Shown: one piece after another, positions 41,798 through 51,200 of the stretch
Numbering within the stretch: the stretch's first letter is position 1
Layout: every line of letters starts with the position of its first letter
From: Bordetella genomosp. 8
GTDB lineage: Bacteria; Pseudomonadota; Gammaproteobacteria; Burkholderiales; Burkholderiaceae_B
DNA length: 64,000 bases
Assembly: GCF_002119685.1 (NCBI RefSeq)
Contig: NZ_CP021108.1
Coordinates: 2,852,001 to 2,916,000 of the forward strand
Reading direction: 5' to 3'
The notes under the pieces: generated by a model
Database searches by the model: none
What the model saw: only the letters and a program-made list of their open reading frames with translations
Told to the model about the DNA's origin: nothing
Translations under genes and position numbers: made by a program

Positions 41798-43429
41798 TCA
41801 GAACAGGTGCCGCAGCGCCCAGTACAGCAGTCCCGACAGCAGCATCGCGGCCGGCAACGTCAGCACCCAGGCCAGCGCCAGGTTGCGTAGCGTCGCCAGC
41901 TGCAGCCCCGACCGGTTGGCGGCCATGGTGCCGGCCACGCCCGAGGACAGTACGTGCGTGGTGGACACCGGCAGGCCGTACATGTCCGCCGCGCCGATGG
42001 TCAGCATGGCCACGACCTCGGCGGACGCGCCCTGCGCATAGGTGAGATGGGTTTTGCCTATCTTTTCGCCCACCGTGACCACGATGCGCTTCCAGCCGAC
42101 CATGGTGCCCAGGCCCAGGGCGATGGCCACGGCCACCTTGACCCAGAGGGGGATGAATTTGGTGGAAGCGTCCAGCTCCTGCTTGAAGGCGTCGACGTTG
42201 GCCTGAGTGTCGTGGTCGAAACCCGCGCCGCCCTTTTTCTTGATATGGCTGATGGTTTCCGAGGCCAGATACATGTCGTTGCGGACGTTGCCGACGGCAT
42301 CGGCGGGCACCGCAGCCAGCGTGCCGTAGTGGCCGACCTGCGAGCCGATGGAGCCGGTCAGCGCGGCCAGCGCGGGCACCACGTCGGCATTCATTTCGTT
42401 GGTGCGGATGTACGTCGTCAGGGTCTTGCGCGGATCGGCCGGCGCGGCGCCGGGCGCCGCCTTCGCCAGCGATTGCTGGGTAGCCTGCGCCACCGCGGCG
42501 AAGCGGTTCATATCGTTGGCCGGCATCGCGCGGTTCAGGCCGTAGGTCAGCGGCACCGTGCCGACCAGGATAAGCATGATCAGGCCCATGCCTTTCTGTC
42601 CGTCGTTGGAGCCGTGCGCGAACGAAACGCCCGTGCAGGTCAGGATCAGCAGGCCGCGGATCCACCAGGGCGGCGGGCTGTCGACCTTGGGCTCCTGGTA
42701 CAGCTCCTGGTTCTTGACGAAGGCCCGCAACACGATCAGCAGCAGCGCCGCGCAGACGAAACCCACCACGGGCGACAGCAGCAAGGTGTAGCCGACGCTG
42801 GTGGCTTGCGCCCAGTCCACGCCGGCCGTACCGTCGCGGCCGTTCATCAGCGCGTTGGCCACGCCCACGCCGATGATGGAGCCGATTAGCGTATGCGACG
42901 ATGACGCCGGCAGGCCCAGCCACCAGGTGGCCAGGTTCCACAGGATGGCGGCGATCAGCAGGGCGAACACCATGGCGAAGCCCGCGCCCGACCCCACCTG
43001 CAGGATCAATTCCACCGGCAGCAGCGAAATAATGCCGAAGGCGACCGCGCCGCTGGACACCAGCACGCCGATGAAATTGAACATGCCCGACCACATCACC
43101 GCGAAGTTCGGCGGCAGCGAATGCGTGTAGATCACCGTCGCGACCGCGTTCGCCGTGTCATGGAAGCCGTTGACGAACTCGAAGCCCAGGGCGATCAGCA
43201 GCGCCACGCCCAGCAGCGCGAAAGGCAGCCAGGACGTGGTCGGCGCGTTCGAGGAATCGACGTCGTGGAACAGGCTGTAGCCGCTGTACAGGATGCCGAT
43301 GACAAGCAGGCCGACGAACACGGCCACGGTGGCCGGGCCGGTCCGCTGGTCGAAGCGCGGACGGGCGACCTGGCGATGCGCGGCGCCGTGGGAAGACGGC
43401 AGCGCCGCGGTGTCGGATGCGGTATTCAT
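41798..43429 (-). CDS. pit: Inorganic phosphate transporter, PiT family
   Basis: A 543-residue membrane protein with both PiT signatures: GFEFVNGFHDTANAVATVIYT in the first half and SFAHGSNDGQKGMGLIML in the second. A large hydrophilic loop (about residues 320-430) separates the halves. It takes up phosphate (as metal-phosphate) driven by protons. GAGGT precedes the ATG. It lies 21 bases after a polyphosphate kinase 2 gene, so uptake and polyphosphate metabolism are probably expressed together. Confidence 0.93.
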   Translation of the reverse strand: MNTASDTAALPSSHGAAHRQVARPRFDQRTGPATVAVFVGLLVIGILYSGYSLFHDVDSSNAPTTSWLPFALLGVALLIALGFEFVNGFHDTANAVATVIYTHSLPPNFAVMWSGMFNFIGVLVSSGAVAFGIISLLPVELILQVGSGAGFAMVFALLIAAILWNLATWWLGLPASSSHTLIGSIIGVGVANALMNGRDGTAGVDWAQATSVGYTLLLSPVVGFVCAALLLIVLRAFVKNQELYQEPKVDSPPPWWIRGLLILTCTGVSFAHGSNDGQKGMGLIMLILVGTVPLTYGLNRAMPANDMNRFAAVAQATQQSLAKAAPGAAPADPRKTLTTYIRTNEMNADVVPALAALTGSIGSQVGHYGTLAAVPADAVGNVRNDMYLASETISHIKKKGGAGFDHDTQANVDAFKQELDASTKFIPLWVKVAVAIALGLGTMVGWKRIVVTVGEKIGKTHLTYAQGASAEVVAMLTIGAADMYGLPVSTTHVLSSGVAGTMAANRSGLQLATLRNLALAWVLTLPAAMLLSGLLYWALRHLF

Positions 43430-43450
43430 GGATGTACCTCTTCAGGCAGG

Positions 43451-44368
43451 TCAATAGCGTTCGGGGACCATCATCTCGGCCGGAACCGGATGGCGCACAT
43501 AGTCGGCGTGGCGTTCGCGCGGCGGCAGGACGATGCCGGGACGCTCGACCTCGTGGTACTGCATCTGCGTCAACAGGTGCGCGATGCAATTCAGGCGGGC
43601 GCGCTTCTTGTCGACCGCCTGCACCACCCACCAGGGGGCTTCCTCGATGTGCGTGCGTTCCAGCATGGTTTCCTTGGCGCGCGTGTAGGCTTCCCAACGG
43701 CGCCGCGATTCCAGGTCCATGGGGCTGAGCTTCCACTGTTTCAGCGGATCGTTGATGCGTCCCAGGAAGCGCAGGTGCTGCTCTTCGTCGGTGATCGAGA
43801 ACCAGTACTTGATCAACTGGATGCCGGAGCGGACCAGCATCTTCTCGAACTCGGGCACGTCGCGGAAGAAGGCTTCGTATTGTTCGTCGTTGCAGAAGCC
43901 CATGACGTGCTCGACGCCCGCGCGGTTGTACCAGCTGCGATCGAACAGGACGACTTCGCCGGCGGCCGGCAGGTGCGACACGTAGCGCTGGAAATACCAT
44001 TGCGTGCGCTCGCGGTCGTTGGGCGCGGGCAGGGCGGCCACGCGGCAGACGCGGGGATTCAGCCGCTGTGTGATGCGCTTGATCACGCCGCCCTTGCCGG
44101 CCGCGTCGCGGCCTTCGAAAAGAATGACCACCTTATGGCCGGTGGCGACGACCCAGTTCTGCAGCTTGACCAGTTCGCCCTGCAAGCGGAACAGCTCGCG
44201 GAAGTAGGTGCGCCGCCAGGCTTTTTCCTCGTCCGTGGGCATGTGGGCCGCTTCGCCCTGCAGTTCCTCGAGCGTGCGGTCTTCCAGCTCCAGCTCGAGT
44301 TCTTCGTCGTAATGGTCCGCCAGGTCACGGTGTATGCGCCGTACCAGTTCCTCGTCTATCCCGTTCAC
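43451..44368 (-). CDS. ppk2: Polyphosphate kinase 2 (PPK2)
   Basis: A 305-residue kinase. Walker A is FEGRDAAGKGGVIKR (Lys92) and Walker B VVLFDRSWYNRAG; a lid region with PNDRERTQWYFQRYV follows the first. This fits one-domain class I PPK2, which moves phosphate between polyphosphate and nucleoside diphosphates. The N-terminal extension EELELELEDRTLEELQ is acidic. The start is GTG with GGGAGC upstream; no ATG fits better. It is the first gene of a two-gene operon with the PiT phosphate transporter. Confidence 0.93.
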   Translation of the reverse strand: MNGIDEELVRRIHRDLADHYDEELELELEDRTLEELQGEAAHMPTDEEKAWRRTYFRELFRLQGELVKLQNWVVATGHKVVILFEGRDAAGKGGVIKRITQRLNPRVCRVAALPAPNDRERTQWYFQRYVSHLPAAGEVVLFDRSWYNRAGVEHVMGFCNDEQYEAFFRDVPEFEKMLVRSGIQLIKYWFSITDEEQHLRFLGRINDPLKQWKLSPMDLESRRRWEAYTRAKETMLERTHIEEAPWWVVQAVDKKRARLNCIAHLLTQMQYHEVERPGIVLPPRERHADYVRHPVPAEMMVPERY

Positions 44369-44422
44369 GTCCTGCTCCCTGTGTGCTGCAAGGGATGCTA
44401 TGACGCTTGAATGACAACGAAG

Positions 44423-45499
44423 TTACCGGGGCGCGTGCCAGGCCTGCTCCTGCACCAGATGGCCGCGCAGCGCGGCACGGTCCACGATCGGATGGTATCC
44501 GGCCGGCAGCAGGATGCCGCCGTCCTGGAAGCGCAGGGGATTTTCCAGCAGCCGTTCGCGGGCTTTCAGGAAGCCGTTCATTTCGCCGGCGTTATCGATG
44601 GCGGCGACCGCGACGCAGGCCTCCATCCAGCAGGCAATTTCCAGCGACACCCCGTCGCCCAGCACCGGCACCATGCCCAGGGCGCGGATGCGGTCCAGCG
44701 CGGCGCGCAGATCGTCCAGGCGGCCGATCTTCTTCAGCTTGAGCTTGACGTAGCCCACATTGGGAATGGCGCCGGCCCGGTCGATATCGTCGACGCCGTA
44801 GATGGACTCGTCCAGCATGACCGGGACGGTCGAACGTTCGGCCACCGCCGCATTGCCGGCCCAGTCGTCCGATGCGCACGGCTGTTCGAACAGTTCTATG
44901 CCGGCCGGATCGATCCGGGCGGCGAAGCGGATGCCGTCCGCGCTGTCGTAGCCGCGATTGGCGTCCAGCCGCAGGGTCGCGCGACCCGCGGCGACGCGCT
45001 GGATGCGTTGCACCCGTTCCAGGTCCCTGCGCCAGTCGAAGCCGACCTTCACCTTCAAGGTGCGGAAGCCTTGCTCGACCAATTGCGCGATTTCGTCGCG
45101 CAAGGCATGTTCGTCGTCCTGCTGGCAGGGGGCGAGCAGGGGCACGTGCTCATCCTGGCGCACCCGCAGCAGGGCATGTCCGGCCAGCATGTCCAGCGCG
45201 CCATGCATGGCGCTGCACACCCCGGGCAGGCGCGCGGCATGACCGTCGACCACCGCGCGCGCCTGCTCCAGCGTCATGCCCGGTATGCGGCGTCCCATGT
45301 CCTGCAGGGCCTGCCAGGAGTCGGCGCGCGACTCGGTGGTGTACCCGACGGACACCATGCATTCGCCCCAGCCCACGCCGCCGCCCGCCTGGATCTCGAC
45401 GATGTACGGGTCGAACACCACCTTGTCGCCCGTCGAAAGCTTGTAGGGGACGGTCAGGGGAAAAGCGACCTGCCGCACCGCGGCGTATTCCACTTTCAT
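44423..45499 (-). CDS. Enolase-superfamily protein (mandelate racemase/muconate lactonizing type)
   Basis: A 358-residue enzyme with a capping domain (1-120) and a TIM barrel. The acid/base Lys pair is in LKVKVG (149, 151). Metal ligands are Asp179 (LRLDANRGY), Glu205 (IELFEQP) and Asp230 (MLDES), and KLKLKKIGR supplies the opposing Lys. This is the muconate cycloisomerase-like branch, including dipeptide epimerases and N-acylamino-acid racemases; the exact substrate is unknown. It starts 7 bases after the Bug gene, so both are in one operon with a TauD-type dioxygenase. Confidence 0.87.
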   Translation of the reverse strand: MKVEYAAVRQVAFPLTVPYKLSTGDKVVFDPYIVEIQAGGGVGWGECMVSVGYTTESRADSWQALQDMGRRIPGMTLEQARAVVDGHAARLPGVCSAMHGALDMLAGHALLRVRQDEHVPLLAPCQQDDEHALRDEIAQLVEQGFRTLKVKVGFDWRRDLERVQRIQRVAAGRATLRLDANRGYDSADGIRFAARIDPAGIELFEQPCASDDWAGNAAVAERSTVPVMLDESIYGVDDIDRAGAIPNVGYVKLKLKKIGRLDDLRAALDRIRALGMVPVLGDGVSLEIACWMEACVAVAAIDNAGEMNGFLKARERLLENPLRFQDGGILLPAGYHPIVDRAALRGHLVQEQAWHAPR

Positions 45500-45506
45500 G
45501 CGGATG

Positions 45507-46550
45507 CTACTCCATCGTCTTGATGCCGGACGTGCGTACGATGCCGGCCCAGCGGTCGATCTCGCTCTTCAGGTAAGCGGCGGAAGACGCGGGGGTGGAG
45601 TCCGCCGTGACCTCGATGACCAGGCTTTTCAGCTTGTCGGCGGTGGCCGGGTCGGACAGTGCAGCGTTGATGGCCTTGTTCAACCTGTCCACGATGGGCA
45701 TGGGCGTGTTGGCCGGCACGAACACCATGTTCCACGTCGATGCGTCGACGCCGTGAATGCCTGCTTCCGCGATGGTGGGAACGTCGGGCAGTTCCGGCGA
45801 CCGGTGACTGGCCGCGATGCCGATGGCCTTCAGCGAACCATTGCGCACCAGCGACATCGCCGAGCTGGCCGTTTCGAAGGTGTAGAGATGGCGCTTGGCG
45901 ATCATGTTCTGGTGCGCGGGACCGGAGCCGGTGTACGGCACCACAAAAGCGTCCACGCCCGCCTGGCGGTTGAAGAATTCCGTCACCAGGTGGGTGGCGC
46001 TGGCGTAGCCCGACGTCGCGTAGCTGTACTTGCCCGGCGCCGCCTTCAAGGTCGAGACCAGTTGCTGGATGGTGGCGGGGCCATCGGGCGCCACCAGCAC
46101 GAGCGCGGGACAGGACCCCACCAGCGCGACCGGCTGCAAATCCTTGTTGGCGTCATATGCCAGCTTCCTGTACACGGATGGGGCAACCGCGATGGAAGCG
46201 GTGCTGAACAGGATGGTGTATCCGTCCGGCGTCTCACGCGCGGCTTGCGCCACGCCGATATTGCCCGCCGCACCGCCTCGGTTCAGGACGATCACCGACT
46301 GGCCGAGCTGGCGGCCGAGCTTGTCGGCCAGCACGCGGGCGAAGACGTCCGTCGGACCGCCCGGCGCGAAAGGCACGATCTTGTTGATCGTATGCTGCGG
46401 GTAGGCGTCGGCCCGGGCCGACGCGGCCGCGACGCTCAGGCCCAAGGCCAGGACGGCGTGCGCCAGAAGGCGTGTGGCCAGGCGCGCGATCAGGGGCGCT
46501 GGCGGGTGTGCGCACGGCCCGCCGCCGGGCAATGCCGCTTGCTTGTCCAT
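45507..46550 (-). CDS. Bug-family tripartite tricarboxylate receptor
   Basis: A 347-residue receptor with a long N-terminal region before its export signal (LLAHAVLALGLSVAAASARA). Landmarks are IVPFAPGGPTDVFARVLADKL, LNRGGAAGNIGVAQAARETPDGYTIL and VPYTGSGPAHQNMIAK. The start at 46550 follows GAGGAG; a longer frame to 46595 is unsupported. The middle gene of a dioxygenase-Bug-enolase superfamily operon, it should bind the organic acid those enzymes process. Confidence 0.9.
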   Translation of the reverse strand: MDKQAALPGGGPCAHPPAPLIARLATRLLAHAVLALGLSVAAASARADAYPQHTINKIVPFAPGGPTDVFARVLADKLGRQLGQSVIVLNRGGAAGNIGVAQAARETPDGYTILFSTASIAVAPSVYRKLAYDANKDLQPVALVGSCPALVLVAPDGPATIQQLVSTLKAAPGKYSYATSGYASATHLVTEFFNRQAGVDAFVVPYTGSGPAHQNMIAKRHLYTFETASSAMSLVRNGSLKAIGIAASHRSPELPDVPTIAEAGIHGVDASTWNMVFVPANTPMPIVDRLNKAINAALSDPATADKLKSLVIEVTADSTPASSAAYLKSEIDRWAGIVRTSGIKTME

Positions 46551-46647
46551 GCTGCTGTCTCCTCTCGTTTCCCGCCGCGAGGGCGGGGATGTCATCGCGG
46601 GCGCCCTCTGCGGGGCGCGCCAGCCGGCGGCCTGGCCGCGCGGCGTA

Positions 46648-47538
46648 TCACGCCGCCAGGCGTTCGCCGATCTGCGTGCGGTACATCAAGCGCCTGCTGG
46701 ACGCGTCGAAGGCGTCGCGCTGGTGCATGGTGCAGCGGTTGTCCCACAGGATGGCGTCGCCGACCTGCCAGATCTGCGTCCATCGGGCTTCCGGCCGGGT
46801 GGAGCGCGCCCACAGTTCATCGAGCAGCGCTTCGCTTTCTTCCAGCGGCAGGCCCACCAGATAGGCGTTGCGGCGGCGCCCCAGGAACAGGCATTTGCGG
46901 CCCGTGACCGGGTGCACCTTGACCACGGGATGAATGGCGCCCACCGTGTCGCGGGGATCGGTTACGCGCGCATAGCCTTCGCGCAGCTCCCCGGTGCTGT
47001 TGATGCTGGCGTCGTGCACGCACTTCAGGTTTTCGACGCGCTGCTTCAGCGCGGGCGGCAGGTCCTCGTAGGCCTTGTACATGTTGACGAAGCTGGTGCC
47101 GCCGCCGGCCGGCGGGATTTCCAGGGAATACAGGCAACTGGCCTTGGGCGGCACGTCCTTGTAGGTCATGTCGGAATGCCACTCCGCCTCGCCCGCGCCC
47201 AGGCCGCCTATGGGCTTGCCGTCGACGATGATGTTGGAGATCACGTTGATTTCCAGCGGCAGGTCGTTGGTGCCGCCGCGTATCGAACCCTTGACCGGCC
47301 GCTTGTCCAGCGGCCCCAGGGCGCTGGAGAAGGCGATCAGATGGTCGGCGGCCAGGCCGGGATTGCCGCGAAAGCGCAACACCAGATGGTCGGCCCAGGC
47401 CTGCTCGATCACCGCGAGCGCTTCGGCGGTGGGCGCGCGGCGCATGTCGTAGCCGACGATGTCGGCGCCCAGCGCCGCGCCGGTGGGAACCACGGATATC
47501 TTGTTTCCTTGCGGTAAGGCGTTTGCTTGCGCGCTCAT
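46648..47538 (-). CDS. TauD/TfdA-family Fe(II)/2-oxoglutarate dioxygenase
   Basis: A 296-residue oxygenase with the iron triad His121 and Asp123 (AEWHSDMTY) and His272 (CTMHQRDAFD). The conserved Arg that binds 2-oxoglutarate is probably in SSRRLMYRTQI. Related enzymes hydroxylate taurine, 2,4-D and other acids, releasing the heteroatom group. The ribosome site is strong (AGGAGG). It heads an operon with a Bug receptor (97 bases on) and an enolase-superfamily enzyme, and diverges from a LysR gene, its likely activator. Confidence 0.9.
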   Translation of the reverse strand: MSAQANALPQGNKISVVPTGAALGADIVGYDMRRAPTAEALAVIEQAWADHLVLRFRGNPGLAADHLIAFSSALGPLDKRPVKGSIRGGTNDLPLEINVISNIIVDGKPIGGLGAGEAEWHSDMTYKDVPPKASCLYSLEIPPAGGGTSFVNMYKAYEDLPPALKQRVENLKCVHDASINSTGELREGYARVTDPRDTVGAIHPVVKVHPVTGRKCLFLGRRRNAYLVGLPLEESEALLDELWARSTRPEARWTQIWQVGDAILWDNRCTMHQRDAFDASSRRLMYRTQIGERLAA

Positions 47539-47630
47539 GGTATGCCTCCTTGCGTATGCATGGAGTCACTGTAGTAAAGTCGGTTTGATTCGTGAATTTT
47601 CATTTTTCTATATATCTATTCATTCAAATT

Positions 47631-48554
47631 ATGAGTATCACGATCAAGCAGCTCGAGGCTTTCCTGGCGGTGACCAATACGCTGAGCTTCAGCAAGGCGG
47701 CCGCCATCGTGCATCTCTCGCAGCCGGCGCTGAGCGCGAACATACGGCGGCTTGAGGAAACGATAGGCGCCCGACTGTTCGATCGCGATACGCGTACCGT
47801 GGCATTGACCGAGGTGGGGGCCGAATTCGCCGCCATCGCGCGCGGCCTGCTGGACAACGTCGCGCACGGGCTGGCCCACATCCGCCGCCACGCCGCCGGC
47901 GAACGCGGCAGCCTGTCGCTGGCGATGGCGCCTTCGCTGGCCGCCAGCTTCCTGCCCGGCATCATCGGCGCCTATGCGGCCGCCTATCCCCAGGTCGACC
48001 TGCGGCTGTACGACGTGCTGTCGGACGAGGCCATCGAACTCGTGCGCACGCGCGCGGTGGACCTGGCGCTGACGCCGCGACGGGACGACGCCGGCGACCT
48101 GTTGCAGCGCGATGTGCTCATGGACGACCTGGTCGTGCTGTGCGCCGATCGCCATGCCCTGGCGGCGCGCCGCAGCATCACCTGGGAAGACCTGGTCGGC
48201 CATCCGCAGATCGCCAAGAAGGGCGGCAGCGGCGTGCGGCACATCATCGACAGGGAATACCTGAAGCGGGGCGAGTCTTTCGTGCCCGCCTACGAAGTCG
48301 AACACGTGGCCACCATGATCGGCCTGATCGTCGCCGGCCTGGGCTATGGCGTGTTTCCGCGGTCGACCACCGCGTCCTTCAACATGGACGGACTGATGCT
48401 GCTGCCATTCGCGGCGCGCATGCGGCCGCGCAGGCGCATATCGGCGACGACGCTGAAGTCCCGGTCCCCCAATGTCGCGGTGGAAACCTTCGTGCGCCTG
48501 TGCCGCGAGAAGGCCAGGCACGCGGCTCATGCGAATAGCGGATGGAAAGGATGA
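47631..48554 (+). CDS. LysR-family transcriptional regulator
   Basis: A 307-residue regulator. The winged helix (KQLEAFLAVTNTLSFSKAAAIVHLSQPALSANIRRLEE) starts four residues in. The effector domain begins near residue 90 (GSLSLAMAPSLAASFLPGI), in the usual LysR length. ATG 47631 is chosen, since the GTG at 47592 would add an unlikely hydrophobic tail. It is divergent from the dioxygenase operon with a 92-base gap that contains an AT-rich stretch with ATTCGTGAAT, a partly symmetric sequence that may be a LysR site. It probably activates that operon when its substrate is present. Confidence 0.9.
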   Translation: MSITIKQLEAFLAVTNTLSFSKAAAIVHLSQPALSANIRRLEETIGARLFDRDTRTVALTEVGAEFAAIARGLLDNVAHGLAHIRRHAAGERGSLSLAMAPSLAASFLPGIIGAYAAAYPQVDLRLYDVLSDEAIELVRTRAVDLALTPRRDDAGDLLQRDVLMDDLVVLCADRHALAARRSITWEDLVGHPQIAKKGGSGVRHIIDREYLKRGESFVPAYEVEHVATMIGLIVAGLGYGVFPRSTTASFNMDGLMLLPFAARMRPRRRISATTLKSRSPNVAVETFVRLCREKARHAAHANSGWKG

Positions 48555-48709
48555 GGCGCGGCATGCCAGGATGCAGCCAAATCGCTGTACCTGACAAAAT
48601 GTAAAGCGACCGGCTTGGGCAGCGCTCGATACGACTTGGCCTTTTTTCCGTGGCGGCCAGGGCTGGACGGCGGGCTTCCGGGTTCAGGTCGAAAGGAAGC
48701 GCGTTCATC

Positions 48710-49729
48710 ATGCAAGACGAAAACGTGGAGTCCCTGAGCGCCATGAGCATGGCGCTGGAGGGACAGGCGGGCGCTGCGCGCGCCGCCACGCCGGCCAGGG
48801 CGCTGACGCGCTTCCTGCTGATGGCGGCGGCCGTGTGGGTGCTGCTGGACGCCTGCTACCAGGCACTGCCCTTGATCCGTCCCGGCGCCGACGTCGTGTT
48901 GGAAGCCAAGTTCGAGTCGCTGGTCAAGGCGCGCATGTTTTCTTCCGAAGACCGTGCGCGGATCCTGGTATTCGGCAACAGCAAGACCCTGGCCGGCTTC
49001 CGGCCGGAGCAGTTCGATGCCGCGTTCAAGCCGGGCGTGCACTCGTACAACCTGGGCTTGCCTGGCGACGGCCGCATCCTGCCGATACTGAATGCGGCGA
49101 TCGCGGCGGGCAATATCCCCACGCACGTGTTCCTGACCATACCCTGGGACAACAAGCCGCGGCCGACCCTGCTGGACAAGTTGCGCGACGACGAAACCAT
49201 CCTGTACACGCTGATCCCGTTCCGCGACCTGCCTCGCGACCTGGTGGCCTTCGTCGCCACCAGCCATTTCGAATTCCGCCAGCGCTACGAGGAAGGGCGC
49301 CATGAGCGGGATCGCATGCTGTCGCAGCGCGGATGGTATTTCATCAAGGGGCAGAGCTTCTTCCCCAGCGGCGAGCTGCCGGACGACTATGCGATTCCGA
49401 CCGATCATCCTGCCGAGTTCCTGCCGCGCGACATCCCTGGCGCTTCGTTCGTGCTGGACGAACTGGACCGCCTGTCGCGCCAACACGGCTTCAAGGTGAT
49501 CCTGGTGCCCGGCAATATGCGCATGCATGCGCAGGCCGCGCCGCCGGCGGCCGATGCCGGCCGCGACCTGGCCGTCGCCGGTCACCCCGGCATGCGCATC
49601 GTCGGACCCGACTACTGGATCTACCCGCCCAAGGATTACTCGGATGCCGTGCACCTGAATCCCCTGGGCGCGACGGCATATACGAGCGATCTGGCGCGCC
49701 TGGTCGCCGACACCGGGCTGTTGAACTGA
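48710..49729 (+). CDS. SGNH-hydrolase-like protein, accessory to MBOAT acyltransferase
   Basis: A 339-residue protein with one N-terminal membrane helix (about 33-50) and a periplasmic domain. An SGNH-type nucleophile motif appears as VFGNSKT (Ser91), and the DxxH pair as Asp312 and His315 (DAVHLNPLGA). This is the AlgX/AlgJ/DltD-like partner pattern: an esterase-like protein that passes acyl groups from an MBOAT to a polymer. AAGGAAG lies 11 bases before the ATG. Its stop shares one base with the start of the MBOAT gene, so they are coupled. Confidence 0.78.
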   Translation: MQDENVESLSAMSMALEGQAGAARAATPARALTRFLLMAAAVWVLLDACYQALPLIRPGADVVLEAKFESLVKARMFSSEDRARILVFGNSKTLAGFRPEQFDAAFKPGVHSYNLGLPGDGRILPILNAAIAAGNIPTHVFLTIPWDNKPRPTLLDKLRDDETILYTLIPFRDLPRDLVAFVATSHFEFRQRYEEGRHERDRMLSQRGWYFIKGQSFFPSGELPDDYAIPTDHPAEFLPRDIPGASFVLDELDRLSRQHGFKVILVPGNMRMHAQAAPPAADAGRDLAVAGHPGMRIVGPDYWIYPPKDYSDAVHLNPLGATAYTSDLARLVADTGLLN

Positions 49730-51168
49730 TGCTATTCAACTCATTCGAATTCTTCGCCTTCTTCGCCGTTTTCCTGGCCGTTTTCTTCGCGGTCCCGGCG
49801 AAGCGTCAGCCGCTCGTGTTGCTGGTGGCCAGCTACCTGTTCTACATGGGTTGGCGTCCGTCGTTCGCCATCCTGCTGGCCTTCACCACGGTGGTGGACT
49901 ACACCACCGCGCTGGCCATGGAAAGGTCGCGCACGCAGGCGGCACGGCGCCTGGCGATGATTGCCGCCCTGGGCATCAACCTGGGCATCCTGGGCACGGT
50001 CAAGTACCTGGACTTCGTGATCTCCAACATCGTCGGGATCACGGGATTCTTCGGCATCGAGATCCCGGCCTATGCCCTGGGCCTGATATTGCCGGTCGGG
50101 ATATCGTTCTATACCTTCCAGTCGGTGGGCTACACGCTGGACGTCTACAACCGACGCATCCCGGCGGAGCGCAATTTCGTGACCTACGCGCAGTACGTTT
50201 CCTTCTTTCCCCAACTGGTGGCGGGACCCATCGAGCGGGGCGGCCACATGCTGCCGCAGTTCCGCCGTCGCCACGTGTTCCGCTACGACAACCTGGTCAG
50301 CGGCGGCTGGCTGATCGGCTATGGGCTGTTCAAGAAGATGTGCATCGCCGACGCGATATCGCCCTTCGTCGCCGGGATCTACGCCACCCCCGACGCATAT
50401 TCCAGCGGCTATCACATGTTGGCGGCCGTCCTGTTCGCGGTGCAGATCTATTGCGACTTCTCCGGCTATTCGGACATCGCCCGCGGTGCGGCGCGCATCA
50501 TGGACTACGAGCTGATGATCAACTTCAGGCAGCCGTATTTCTCGGCCAGCCTGACCGAGTTCTGGCGGCGCTGGCATATCTCCCTGTCGTCATGGTTCCG
50601 CGATTACCTCTATATGCCGCTGGGCGGCAACCGGAACGGCGAAGGCGCGGCGGTGCGCAATATCATCATCGTCTTCGTGGTGAGCGGCATATGGCACGGC
50701 GCCGCGTGGACGTTCGTGGCGTGGGGCGCGCTGCATGGCCTGGGCCTGGTCGTGGAGCGCTGGTTCCGCGATACCCCGTTGAAGCGGTGGCTGGCCGATG
50801 CGCTGCCGGGCCTTTCGTCGATGGCGGGACGTGTGTGGATGCTGCTGCTAGTGCTGGCGGGCTGGGTCTTCTTCCGCGCCGGCTCGCTGTCGGATGCCGT
50901 CAACGTCTTCCACCATCTGGGCGCGCCTGGGACGATGTCCTACGGCGTCTTCAATACACTGGGCCTGTCGGCGTTCCAGAGCGCCGTGCTGGCGCTGTCG
51001 CTCGCCTTGCTGTTCGTCGTCGACTACCAGCTGGTCCATCGCCCGGAGCGCCTGCGGCGGCTGGCGGCGATCGCACCCCTGAACACCGTGGCGGGCGTCG
51101 GCCTGGCCTACTACGTGCTGCTGTTCGGCGTCTTCGGCAGGACCGAGTTCATCTATTTCCAGTTCTGA
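49729..51168 (+). CDS. MBOAT-family O-acyltransferase (AlgI/PatA-like)
   Basis: A 479-residue membrane enzyme with about ten helices. The conserved region is complete: ILPVGISFYTFQSVGYTLD, PQLVAGPIERG, CDFSGYSDIARG, EFWRRWHISLSSWFRDYLYMPLGGN (His283) and SGIWHGAAWTF with catalytic His323, which aligns with His322 of AlgI. It carries acyl (usually acetyl) groups across the membrane for modification of a polysaccharide or peptidoglycan. It is coupled to the SGNH-like gene. No glycan synthase lies nearby, so the target is unknown. Confidence 0.92.
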   Translation: MLFNSFEFFAFFAVFLAVFFAVPAKRQPLVLLVASYLFYMGWRPSFAILLAFTTVVDYTTALAMERSRTQAARRLAMIAALGINLGILGTVKYLDFVISNIVGITGFFGIEIPAYALGLILPVGISFYTFQSVGYTLDVYNRRIPAERNFVTYAQYVSFFPQLVAGPIERGGHMLPQFRRRHVFRYDNLVSGGWLIGYGLFKKMCIADAISPFVAGIYATPDAYSSGYHMLAAVLFAVQIYCDFSGYSDIARGAARIMDYELMINFRQPYFSASLTEFWRRWHISLSSWFRDYLYMPLGGNRNGEGAAVRNIIIVFVVSGIWHGAAWTFVAWGALHGLGLVVERWFRDTPLKRWLADALPGLSSMAGRVWMLLLVLAGWVFFRAGSLSDAVNVFHHLGAPGTMSYGVFNTLGLSAFQSAVLALSLALLFVVDYQLVHRPERLRRLAAIAPLNTVAGVGLAYYVLLFGVFGRTEFIYFQF

Positions 51169-51200
51169 GGCGCGCCGCGCATTCGCTGCTTATTCGCCGC

